64,000 bases of DNA from JBKBKN01 sp046294625. GTDB taxonomy: Bacteria; Bacteroidota; Bacteroidia; M30B66. This document shows positions 18,448 through 26,073 of this stretch, piece after piece. Position 1 is the stretch's first letter. Each line of letters starts with the position of its first letter. The translations under genes were made by a program, and so were the position numbers. The DNA is taken from the NCBI GenBank assembly GCA_046294625.1, contig JBKBKN010000017.1:1-64000 (forward strand), written 5' to 3'. The notes below the pieces were generated by a model. The model saw only the letters and a list, made by a program, of their open reading frames with translations, was not told the origin of the DNA and searched no databases.

Positions 18448-19230
18448 ATGAAAAAAGTAGCAATCATTTTATTAAGTATTTTCACGCTCACACTATTTAC
18501 GCAGTGCAGAATCGTGAGACAAGGAGAGGTCGGTGTAAAAAGAACATTAGGAAAGGTGAACAAAAAGGCCTTACCTGCTGGACCAAGATTTTTTAATCCT
18601 TTTGCCACCACCGTGATTATTGTGCCAGTGCGTACGGTAAATTTAGAAGTAAATCTTGATCTTCCTTCTAAAGAAGGCGTGAATGTTTCGGCGGAGATTT
18701 CCATACTTTACAAAATCGATCCTAAACTAGCAACCAGTGTGATTGAAAACATTGGAAGGGATTACGAAAGATCTGTGCTTCTACCGGTTTTTAGGGCAGC
18801 GGCAGCAGATATTACTGCAAAATTTATGGCGAAAGACATGCACACCGGCAATCGTTTGCAAATCGAAGATGAAATTAAAAATCGTATGATGGCCATTTTA
18901 GATGGCCGTGGTTTCATCGTAGAATCTGTGTTGATGAAAAGTATCAAGCTTCCCCGTGGCCTTGCACGCGCCATTGAAGAAAAACTCGAAGCTGAGCAGG
19001 ATGCACAGCGAATGGAATTTGTCCTGCTACGTGAGAAACAAGAAGCAGAACGCCGAAAAATTGAAGCAGAAGGTATTAGAGATGCAAACCAAATCATCAC
19101 CGAAGGACTCACAGATGGAATTATAAAATATAAGAGTATCGAAGCTTTCAGAGAATTATCACGCTCGCAAAACTCAAAAATTATCATCACCGATGGTAAA
19201 GCTCCATTGCTCATCGATGGAAACAAATAA
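18448..19230 (+). CDS. SPFH/prohibitin-like lipoprotein
   Basis: About 260 residues of the SPFH (band 7) family, proteins that form membrane-bound oligomers and scaffold membrane microdomains or proteases. The ATG at 18448 gives a lipoprotein-like signal (MKKVAIILLSIFTLTLFTQC) with Cys 20 as likely lipidation site. The frame extends 12 codons upstream to 18412, but those residues are not signal-like. The SPFH core covers about residues 25-200 (VGVKRTLGKVNKKALPAGPR, RTVNLEVNLDLPSKEG), then a charged coiled coil rich in Glu/Arg/Ala (EEKLEAEQDAQRMEFVLL). A strong terminator follows at 19292-19326. Confidence 0.88.
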   Translation: MKKVAIILLSIFTLTLFTQCRIVRQGEVGVKRTLGKVNKKALPAGPRFFNPFATTVIIVPVRTVNLEVNLDLPSKEGVNVSAEISILYKIDPKLATSVIENIGRDYERSVLLPVFRAAAADITAKFMAKDMHTGNRLQIEDEIKNRMMAILDGRGFIVESVLMKSIKLPRGLARAIEEKLEAEQDAQRMEFVLLREKQEAERRKIEAEGIRDANQIITEGLTDGIIKYKSIEAFRELSRSQNSKIIITDGKAPLLIDGNK

Positions 19231-19291
19231 TCAAACTTGAAGATAAACTAGTAAATCCACGAGTTTATTAGAATGTTAATAAATCAATAAA

Positions 19292-19326
19292 AGTCTTATT
19301 GTCTTTTTGACAATAAGGCTTTTTTA
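19292..19326 (+). terminator. Rho-independent terminator after the SPFH gene
   Basis: AGTCTTATTGTC (19292-19303) pairs with GACAATAAGGCT (19309-19320), a 12-bp stem with one G-T pair and a 5-T loop, followed by a T tract to 19326. Confidence 0.85.
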
Positions 19327-19338
19327 TTATTATCTTTG
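19307..19338 (+). promoter_or_regulatory. Promoter of the HAD gene, interleaved with the terminator
   Basis: TTG (19307-19309), 21-bp spacer, TATCTTTG (19331-19338), then 19 nt to the ATG at 19358. The -33 element lies at the edge of the terminator loop, so the two elements overlap. Confidence 0.5.
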
Positions 19339-19357
19339 TCATAAATTTAATTCGATT

Positions 19358-19789
19358 ATGAGTGATCAGTTTGAACTGAGGGAAACATTTGATGAAGAAG
19401 GCCACCATATCAGTCCGCAGCTCCCTTCGGATGTGATTAATTATTTGATAGATATAGATGGCACGATTTGCGATGATATTCCCAACGAAGAGCCGGAACG
19501 AATGAAAACTGCTAAAGTTTTTCCGGATGCATTGGAAACCATCAATAAATGGTATGATCAAGGTCATGTTATCTACTTTTTTACATCGCGCACCGAAGAT
19601 TTAAGAGCAATCACTGAAGAATGGCTTAATCGCCATGGATTCAAATATCACGGTATGCTAATGGGTAAACCAAGAGGCGGGAACTACCACTGGATAGACA
19701 ATCATATCGTTCGGTCAACACGCTATAAGGGAAGATTTACCGAAATGGAATCAGTCATGCGAGAAATTTTAGTTTTCAAAGGTGATTGA
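19358..19789 (+). CDS. HAD-superfamily phosphatase-like protein
   Basis: About 143 residues of the haloacid dehalogenase superfamily. Motif I is YLIDIDGTICDD (nucleophile Asp and acid/base Asp), motif II is FFTSRTED, and the Lys of motif III is probably in MLMGKPRGGNYHWIDN, which also supplies the acidic metal ligand. No large cap domain fits in this length, so it is a capless (C0/C2-minimal) form that may act on a nucleotide, sugar phosphate or macromolecular phosphate. The ATG at 19358 is chosen because a promoter -7 box ends at 19338; an upstream frame extension to 19307 would run through that box. Confidence 0.82.
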   Translation: MSDQFELRETFDEEGHHISPQLPSDVINYLIDIDGTICDDIPNEEPERMKTAKVFPDALETINKWYDQGHVIYFFTSRTEDLRAITEEWLNRHGFKYHGMLMGKPRGGNYHWIDNHIVRSTRYKGRFTEMESVMREILVFKGD

Positions 19790-19830
19790 TCATCGAAAGT
19801 TAATAGTTAATATTGCCCCAAAATTCGGTT

Positions 19831-20631
19831 ATGCATAAATTTTTTTTAGGAAGTATTACTTTGTCTGCTTTCATATTTGCAGCTTCATGTGGAAATCAAA
19901 ACAATCAAGACAGTGAAAATGTGCTGCCTGATCACAACAACAGTCTAATGGCGCTTGACTGGCCAGGAGTTTATTTTGGAGTACTCCCTTGTGCAGATTG
20001 TGAAGGTATAGAAACCACTATTGTGCTCGGTGCAGATATGACTTATAATAAAGAAATGCTATACATGGGGAAATCAGATGAGATTTTTCGCGAAACAGGT
20101 AAGCTCGAAGCCGACGAAACGGGCAACAAATTGATTTTTGTACCTTCTGGAGAAGCAACTGAAAAACGCATTTTCAAACTCGGAGAAAATACGCTTACTC
20201 GGCTTGATATGGCTGGTAATGCAATTGAAGGTCAGCTGGCAGAGAAATATATTTTACGCCAAATAAATATTCCCTTCCTTGAAAAAAGATGGGATTTTAT
20301 TCAAGTATATGAAACAGATCGAACCGCTATTGAAAAAATGGAACGTAAACCTTACATTGTTTTCAAAGCGGCCCGCAATCGAGCTTATGGCAACAGCAGT
20401 TGTAACCGTTTCACAGGAAGTTTTGTTTCTGAATCGGACAATCTGTTGAAATTTAACCCCATGATGAGTACAAAAATGGCTTGCTCGTCTGACAATGCAG
20501 AAAACCAAATACTCAGTTCATTGCAAGAAACAGATAGCTACCAAATCAACGGTGATACCCTTCAATTAATGAACGGTGAAAAAGGAACTCTTGCGACACT
20601 CCTATTGTCATCAGAGCCTTTAGATGAGTAA
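19831..20631 (+). CDS. NlpE-like / META-domain lipoprotein
   Basis: About 266 residues, two domains. The signal peptide ends in a lipobox-like FAASC (MHKFFLGSITLSAFIFAASC), so the product is probably a lipoprotein of the cell envelope. Residues 40-140 resemble the NlpE N-terminal domain, with the CxxC pair in LPCADCEGIETTI and the strand VYFGVLPCADCEG. The C-terminal domain (IPFLEKRWDFIQVY to the end) is META/HslJ-like, with NRAYGNSSCNRFTGSF and STKMACSS. In other bacteria such proteins are linked to copper or envelope stress sensing; here that is inference. The start is the ATG at 19831; a TTG 18 bp upstream is rejected. Confidence 0.85.
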   Translation: MHKFFLGSITLSAFIFAASCGNQNNQDSENVLPDHNNSLMALDWPGVYFGVLPCADCEGIETTIVLGADMTYNKEMLYMGKSDEIFRETGKLEADETGNKLIFVPSGEATEKRIFKLGENTLTRLDMAGNAIEGQLAEKYILRQINIPFLEKRWDFIQVYETDRTAIEKMERKPYIVFKAARNRAYGNSSCNRFTGSFVSESDNLLKFNPMMSTKMACSSDNAENQILSSLQETDSYQINGDTLQLMNGEKGTLATLLLSSEPLDE

Positions 20632-20745
20632 ATCTTCGGTTTAAGAAATTCTTCTTCACATTTCTGTTGATATGTCTTTTTGAATGAAAGGCCTGTCAAG
20701 AACATTCTGGCCCATCATCGGTTAAATTGATAAAACAACACATCG

Positions 20746-21354
20746 ATGAAAATAACCATGATCAGCTTCATTATCTTTTTATCGCTGATGGGGGCAGCAC
20801 AATGGTATATGAATATATCAGAGTTAAAAATCGAGCAGTATGAATATGAAATCATTAAAAGTTTTGATGATTTTGAAATTAGAAAATACAAGCCGGCTAT
20901 TTTTTCAAGTATTCAGTTAAATGCATCAAGCTACAGTGAAACATCAAGCAAGGGATTTCGACAATTGGCTGGATATATTTTTGGTGATAATGAGAGAGAG
21001 CAAAAAATTGCCATGACATCGCCTGTGGCAATGGAGATAGACAGCCACACCAAAATGATGTTTATGGTACCTTCTGCATACAAGTTGGAAGACCTGCCAA
21101 AGCCTAATAATCAGAATATACGTTTTGAGCAGCATGATTCGAAATACATGGCAGCTATACGCTTTGGTGGATGGGCTAATGATGAACGCATCGCCAAATA
21201 CGAGCGAAAACTCGCCGAAGCATTGCAGCGAGAAGGTATTAAGGCTAAAGGCAAGTTTCTTTATTTTGGCTACAATCCGCCTTATGAATTGGTGAACCGA
21301 AGAAATGAAGTGGTAATTGAAATTGAGTTTTCGGCCGAATCTGACGATATTTAA
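20746..21354 (+). CDS. SOUL heme-binding family protein
   Basis: A 202-residue member of the SOUL/HBP family, heme-binding proteins of unclear physiological role. Family patterns seen: YEIIKSFDDFEIRKYKPAIFSS near the N-terminus, KIAMTSPVAMEIDS, MMFMVPSAYKLEDLPKPNN, and the C-terminal strand LYFGYNPPYELVNRRNEVVI. An N-terminal hydrophobic segment (MISFIIFLSLMGAAQWYM) may be a signal peptide or anchor. It is convergent with the epimerase gene, only 10 bp away. Confidence 0.9.
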   Translation: MKITMISFIIFLSLMGAAQWYMNISELKIEQYEYEIIKSFDDFEIRKYKPAIFSSIQLNASSYSETSSKGFRQLAGYIFGDNEREQKIAMTSPVAMEIDSHTKMMFMVPSAYKLEDLPKPNNQNIRFEQHDSKYMAAIRFGGWANDERIAKYERKLAEALQREGIKAKGKFLYFGYNPPYELVNRRNEVVIEIEFSAESDDI

Positions 21355-21364
21355 ATCATTAAGC

Positions 21365-22288
21365 TTACGGGCGATAAAAATTAATAAAAGCATCCCAAAA
21401 TGCCTGCTCATCAAAGTAAGATTCAATGGTGAGATCTTTATCAAGGTTGAGCCTTTCCATAGGCTCAGAAAAATCTGTTTGCACCTTTTTAGTATAATCG
21501 CATGGAAGCTCAAGTCTTTTGCCGGCTTCGCGTGCTACAATACCGGCAAAATCGCCCTGACTGCCACAAATCCCCGAGGGTGACAATTTTTTCTTTTCAC
21601 CTTCGCGCAGATTTTCGCAAAAGTGCACGTAATAATCGGCTAGCAAAGTCACGGGAATGTTGTCGCGAACATAATCGGGCGTTCCGATTTGTGGAACTTC
21701 GCCCTTCAGCCAGCTATTGATCAAATAAGCAGTAAATCGTTTTTCTTCAAATGGTCCAAAAGGATTAGGTATCACAAATTTTCCATATCCAAATTGCATT
21801 TTATTGGTGTAATATTCAAAAATCTGTGCGCTTAATGATTTTGACAATCCATAAGGTGAGAAATGCAGCAATGGCTCAGTGCCCCTGCCTTCTCCTCCTT
21901 CAAATACCGAACCGGTTAGTAGCATCTTTTTACAACCTTTGTCCAAGAGCGTTTGAAGCACTTTCAGGCAATTATTGGTGTTTTCCATAACGGCATGCAC
22001 TACATCAAACTCGGGCGATTTGTAATTGGTCACATAAGCAGCATGGTGACAAAGCAGGTCAAAATTTTCCTTTTCGATTAAAGCAATAAAACGTTCATCG
22101 CCAAACTTGATTCCGAAATGATTGTAGGTCAGATTACTTAATAATTCTGAGCGTAGTTTTCGAACATCATCATATGTATCAATAGATGATGCAGTGAAGG
22201 TGCAATGTACTTCATGACCAGCTTCGACCAATTTTTTAGCAAACCAAAAACCGGTAAAAGAACTTGCTCCCGTAAATAAAATCTTCAT
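21365..22288 (-). CDS. NAD-dependent epimerase/dehydratase
   Basis: Extended SDR enzyme of 307 residues, last gene of a nucleotide-sugar operon. The NAD site is MKILFTGASSFTGFW; the catalytic Tyr and Lys are in FSPYGLSKS, preceded by LTGSVFEG. Together with the cytidylyltransferase, second SDR and 3,5-epimerase-like genes upstream, it probably completes a CDP-linked deoxy- or branched sugar for surface glycans (inference). The stop-to-start gap to the preceding gene is only 3 nt. The exact reaction cannot be read from the sequence. Confidence 0.85.
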   Translation of the reverse strand: MKILFTGASSFTGFWFAKKLVEAGHEVHCTFTASSIDTYDDVRKLRSELLSNLTYNHFGIKFGDERFIALIEKENFDLLCHHAAYVTNYKSPEFDVVHAVMENTNNCLKVLQTLLDKGCKKMLLTGSVFEGGEGRGTEPLLHFSPYGLSKSLSAQIFEYYTNKMQFGYGKFVIPNPFGPFEEKRFTAYLINSWLKGEVPQIGTPDYVRDNIPVTLLADYYVHFCENLREGEKKKLSPSGICGSQGDFAGIVAREAGKRLELPCDYTKKVQTDFSEPMERLNLDKDLTIESYFDEQAFWDAFINFYRP

Positions 22289-22291
22289 GGC

Positions 22292-22840
22292 TTATTGATT
22301 CAAATGATAGCTTTCGTTGAAATCGGGATGCTTTAAATCTTTATCGGAAACCACCACCGGTTCTATTGGCCATTCTATACCCAAAGCAGGATCATTATAT
22401 CTGATTCCGCGTTCCATCTCAGGTGCATAAAATTCAGTAACCAAATAAAAGGCTTCTGTATGTGGTTCTAAAGTGATAAAACCATGCGCGAAACCTTTAG
22501 GCACATACATCATTCGACGGTTATCGGCGGTAATTTCCGCACCAAACCATTTCAAAAAGGTGGGCGAGTCTTTTCTTAAATCCACAATCACATCAAATAA
22601 AGCACCTTTTATACAACGCACTATTTTAGTTTCAGCTTTAGGCGCCAACTGATAATGCATACCACGCAATGTTCCTCTGTCTGCACTTAATGAATTGTTG
22701 ATCTGCACAATGTTGGCATCCAGATTATGCTGTTTAAACTCATTGACACAAAAGGCACGGGCAAAAAAACCGCGCTCATCTTCTCGTTTTTCAAGGTCAA
22801 TGAGAAAGGCACCTTTCAAGGGTGTTTCAGTAAATTTCAT
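22292..22840 (-). CDS. rfbC: RmlC/RfbC-type sugar 3,5-epimerase
   Basis: A 182-residue cupin of the dTDP-4-dehydrorhamnose 3,5-epimerase family. Visible are the N-terminal DERGFFARAF, the catalytic His region TLRGMHYQLAPKAETKIVRC, the VPKGFAHGFITLE motif and ERGIRYNDPALGIEWP near the end. Full length for the family. The genomic partner is a cytidylyltransferase rather than rmlA/B/D, so the substrate may be a CDP-linked 4-keto sugar rather than the dTDP one; the symbol follows the family and is not proof of substrate. It sits in a tight operon between two SDR genes. Confidence 0.88.
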   Translation of the reverse strand: MKFTETPLKGAFLIDLEKREDERGFFARAFCVNEFKQHNLDANIVQINNSLSADRGTLRGMHYQLAPKAETKIVRCIKGALFDVIVDLRKDSPTFLKWFGAEITADNRRMMYVPKGFAHGFITLEPHTEAFYLVTEFYAPEMERGIRYNDPALGIEWPIEPVVVSDKDLKHPDFNESYHLNQ

Positions 22841-22870
22841 GAGCTAATGAGTTATTTCTTAATGTGTAAA

Positions 22871-23872
22871 TTAGGATTCCAACATGTTTAAACGATTACG
22901 TAATATGCGCATTCGCACATATTTATCGCCTGTGAAATCGTCTTTGCCAAAGTTTTTTTTCAAATAAGCTTCATGCAATTCGTCGATACCAGATTGTAGG
23001 GTGTAATCGCAAGAAAAGCTTGGAACCAATTGGTTCAATAAATCGAACTTAACTCGATAATCTCTGGAGTCACTACCTACTTCGCCGGTGAACACAATGC
23101 TGCAATCGGGCATCACTTCTTTGATCATCGCTGCAATGTCGCGCACCTGATAGTTGTCTGAATTGGCGCCAATATTAATGGCTTTGTTGTGCACTAATCG
23201 TTCGTCTGCATTGGCAATATGAATGAAAGCTTTGGCTATATCACTGCAATGCACCAATGGCCTCCAGGGTGAGCCATCACTCATAATTCTAATTTCGCCA
23301 AAAGCATGCGCCGATGCCAACAAATTATTCACCACCAAATCAATTCGCAACATGGGTGAATAACCATAAGCAGTGGCATTACGCAAATAAACCGGCATAA
23401 AATTGCCATCAGCGAGTTTGCTTACTTCTTCTTCCGTTTTCACCTTAGAAATGGCATAAGCAGTAATCGGATTTAGCGGATCACCTTCTTCCAAATCAAG
23501 TTTCAATCCTTTCCCATACACGGAGCAACTTCCGGAAAAAAGAAACTTAGAAACGCCGGATTCCTTTGCCAGTTTGGCCAAATTAATGCTTCCGTGCAAA
23601 TTTACATCATAGGTAATTTGTTCATTTAGATCACCCATGGGGTCGTTTGAAATGGCTGCAAGGTGCATAATTACATCATGGCCTTTGAGCTCATCTTTGG
23701 TGAGCAAGCGGTAATCTTTTATAATTTCTTTATCGGGTCTGATAAAATCATCAAATGCACAACCGTGAAAAAGATCCACATCACACCCAGTAACATAATG
23801 TCCTTGTTCTTTGAGTTGTCTTACTAGATGAACACCTATGTAGCCTAGGTGCCCCGTTACAAATACCTTCAT
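22871..23872 (-). CDS. NAD-dependent epimerase/dehydratase (extended SDR)
   Basis: A 333-residue extended SDR enzyme. The NAD-binding motif is VFVTGHLGYIGVHLV, the strand MHLAAISNDP follows, the Ser is in FLFSGSCSVYGKG and the catalytic Tyr/Lys pair in ITAYAISKVKTEEE. It directly follows the glucose-1-phosphate cytidylyltransferase gene, where a CDP-glucose 4,6-dehydratase is expected; whether this enzyme takes that role is open, as no distinctive motif of that subgroup is evident to me. Part of the five-gene sugar operon. Confidence 0.85.
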   Translation of the reverse strand: MKVFVTGHLGYIGVHLVRQLKEQGHYVTGCDVDLFHGCAFDDFIRPDKEIIKDYRLLTKDELKGHDVIMHLAAISNDPMGDLNEQITYDVNLHGSINLAKLAKESGVSKFLFSGSCSVYGKGLKLDLEEGDPLNPITAYAISKVKTEEEVSKLADGNFMPVYLRNATAYGYSPMLRIDLVVNNLLASAHAFGEIRIMSDGSPWRPLVHCSDIAKAFIHIANADERLVHNKAINIGANSDNYQVRDIAAMIKEVMPDCSIVFTGEVGSDSRDYRVKFDLLNQLVPSFSCDYTLQSGIDELHEAYLKKNFGKDDFTGDKYVRMRILRNRLNMLES

Positions 23873-23905
23873 TCGTTTGTTTGTTTTATAGATTGAATAT
23901 GTTGC

Positions 23906-24682
23906 TTACCAAATTTTCCACTGAGCATCTCCTTTATCCCACAATTCTTCCAACTCCGTTTTGTCACGCATAGAGTCCATGCATTTCCAAAAACCTTCAT
24001 GTTTAAAGGCCACGAGTTGACCATCATTTGCAATATCTACAAGAGGTTTCTTTTCCCACTGAATATCGGTCATATCTTCGCGTAAATAGTTAAATATGCC
24101 CGGCTCAAGGACAAAGTATCCTGCATTGATCCAGCTGGATTGATCTTCAGATTTTTCTTTGAAACTGGTCACCACACCATCGGCATTACTTTCAACTTCT
24201 CCAAAACGACTTGTATTTTTCACAGATGAAAGCGTAGCTAGCTTCCCATGAGATTTATGGAAATCGATTAATTGATTGATATTAATATCTGTAACTCCAT
24301 CACCATAGGTGAGCATGAAAGTTTCATTGTTGAGATACTTTTCGACTTGTTTCAATCTTCCGGCCGTGTTGGTGTGCAAACCGGTATCAATGAGCGTAAC
24401 TGTAAATTCTTCTGTATTGGTAAAATGAACATCAATCTTATTGTTTCGAAGTTTTACCGTTAGATCGGAATTATAGAGAAAATAATTGATGAAAAATTCC
24501 TTGATCATGTGTCCTTTATACCCCAGGCAGACAATGAAGTCATTAAACCCGTATTGGGAATAAATTTTCATGATATGCCAAAGAATTGGCTTACCCCCTA
24601 TTTCAATCATTGGCTTGGGTTTCAATACCGATTCTTCTGAGATTCTTGTACCCATTCCACCTGCAAATATTACTGTTTTCAT
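23906..24682 (-). CDS. rfbF: Glucose-1-phosphate cytidylyltransferase
   Basis: A 258-residue nucleotidyltransferase that makes CDP-glucose from CTP and glucose 1-phosphate. The nucleotide-binding loop is VIFAGGMGTRISEESVLKPK, followed by PMIEIGGKPILWHIMKIYS, both close to the RfbF pattern. The metal-binding Asp is in MLTYGDGVTDININ, and the C-terminal part contains FWKCMDSMRDK. Full length. CDP-glucose is the entry point to CDP-3,6-dideoxyhexoses and related sugars, so the genes that follow are likely to act on CDP-sugars. Confidence 0.93.
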   Translation of the reverse strand: MKTVIFAGGMGTRISEESVLKPKPMIEIGGKPILWHIMKIYSQYGFNDFIVCLGYKGHMIKEFFINYFLYNSDLTVKLRNNKIDVHFTNTEEFTVTLIDTGLHTNTAGRLKQVEKYLNNETFMLTYGDGVTDININQLIDFHKSHGKLATLSSVKNTSRFGEVESNADGVVTSFKEKSEDQSSWINAGYFVLEPGIFNYLREDMTDIQWEKKPLVDIANDGQLVAFKHEGFWKCMDSMRDKTELEELWDKGDAQWKIW

Positions 24683-24742
24683 AAGCTTTTTAAGTTGTTG
24701 TCTAAACTATAACACATTCACCTTGCCAAAGGAAAATGGTGG

Positions 24743-25789
24743 CTAAAGTTCTAAAATATTTTTCCAGTCTTCTATTAATTTATCTTTAGTGTGGTGTGAA
24801 TTTAAGTATTGATCAACTTTGGCGAACATATGCTCACGCTCCTGATGGCTTAAGTTTTTAAAATTCATGATTCGCTCTGCCCACTCTGAAGTATCACGAG
24901 CATACATATTTATTTGCGCAGTATCCATCACTCTTTTGTAAGCCGGCGAAGGACTGGTGAGCACCGGCAATCCAAGTTGCCAGAAAAACAAGAGCTTGTT
25001 TTCTGGCTTATTCCACATCATTTCTTTTTTGTGATTGAGCGGGATCACAGCCAAATCGGCCGATGCGGCTATGCGGCTAAATGTTTGTGCATTCCACTCA
25101 TGAAAATGATAAGGCACGCCCAAACTGTCTAACAATTTTTCACTTTGCTTGTCTAAAAAGCGAAATGGTCCTTTGATGATGCGGTCGGTAATCACATGTA
25201 ATTCAACCTCATTCCTTACCCTTTGAAGCGCTTCGCGAAGCACTAAAATATTCTCCAAAGTATAGGACTGCCCTTCCCACACAAGTTTTATTTTAGCTCC
25301 TATTTGATGATTGGTCTTTTTCACGGGTATTTCATCTTCGAAATAATCGAGCGACACATGCACATTGTCGTTAAATTTTTGAATATACTCCTTTTGCACA
25401 GGTGTAGAGCAAACCACTGTATCGGCTATCTGAATAATTTCGAGAAAAGCTTTATTGTAATCGAAATAGAAACGGTCATCCTTACCTGAAATATATCTAT
25501 AAGGTCCCTTTAGAAATCGTAGCACATTTTTATTTACCAAAACATAAGAATCAATCAATTCAAAGATGAGCTTGGTGGTTGGGTGTTTCTTTTTATAAGC
25601 TATCCATTTCGATACATTGCAACTCGAAGTCAAATAAACAATGTCATACGCTTTTGTCGGATCAGCAATTTCGAAAGATAAACCGACTTCACGGGCAAAA
25701 AACACAAATCGTCTGCGGTCGCCAGGATGCTTCAATGTGTTGTTATGCGGAAAATATCCTACCCTGATGTCTTGTTTAAACTCGCTCAT
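24743..25789 (-). CDS. Glycosyltransferase (GT-B-like)
   Basis: About 348 residues, probably a GT-B glycosyltransferase. It has an N-terminal domain (FPHNNTLKHPGDRRRFVFFA, AYDIVYLTS), then a central region beginning KIKLVWEGQSYTLENILVL, and a C-terminal domain with AASADLAVIPLNHKK and NKLLFFWQLGLPVLTSPSP, which is typical of the nucleotide-sugar-binding half. No signal peptide. First gene of the sugar operon; it likely transfers the sugar produced by the following genes. The start at 25789 (MSEFKQDIRV) is preferred over the open frame to 25864 because a -7 box (25805-25812) lies 15 nt upstream of it. Confidence 0.78.
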   Translation of the reverse strand: MSEFKQDIRVGYFPHNNTLKHPGDRRRFVFFAREVGLSFEIADPTKAYDIVYLTSSCNVSKWIAYKKKHPTTKLIFELIDSYVLVNKNVLRFLKGPYRYISGKDDRFYFDYNKAFLEIIQIADTVVCSTPVQKEYIQKFNDNVHVSLDYFEDEIPVKKTNHQIGAKIKLVWEGQSYTLENILVLREALQRVRNEVELHVITDRIIKGPFRFLDKQSEKLLDSLGVPYHFHEWNAQTFSRIAASADLAVIPLNHKKEMMWNKPENKLLFFWQLGLPVLTSPSPAYKRVMDTAQINMYARDTSEWAERIMNFKNLSHQEREHMFAKVDQYLNSHHTKDKLIEDWKNILEL

Positions 25790-25804
25790 GCTTTCGAAGC
25801 CGGC

Positions 25805-25812
25805 CAAAAATA
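25805..25812 (-). promoter_or_regulatory. -7 box (TATTTTTG) of the sugar operon
   Basis: Matches TAnnTTTG on the minus strand, 15 nt before the ATG at 25789. It supports the shorter start for the glycosyltransferase. Confidence 0.5.
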
Positions 25813-26020
25813 AACAGATTTTTAAAGTAAACCACAGAGAAAACAAAGATCGCACAGAGATCATTAATACTTTAAGCCCATAGAATCTAAAAAACCCGTG
25901 TTTTTAAAACAAAAATGTCAGGAGCGTTAAGTGCGCTTAGATTAATGCGCTTTGTAAATCGACATCACAGTATTGTTAATCAAAACCCTAATTGATCTCA
26001 CAAAAACAATTGACAAAATG

Positions 26021-26052
26021 AAAAATCCCGAGCAAATCTGCTCGGGATTTTT
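26021..26052. terminator. Strong symmetric terminator
   Basis: A perfect 14-bp stem (26021-26034 with 26039-26052) around a 4-nt loop, with A5 on one side and T5 on the other, so it can work in both directions. It lies 22 bp past the stop of the 26074-29247 gene. Confidence 0.85.
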
Positions 26053-26073
26053 CAAGTTTATGCAAAGTGAACT

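Noticed and set aside
18762..19226. 154-codon frame antisense to the SPFH gene
   Set aside because: Low-complexity Ser-rich translation, exactly inside a well-supported gene; shadow frame.
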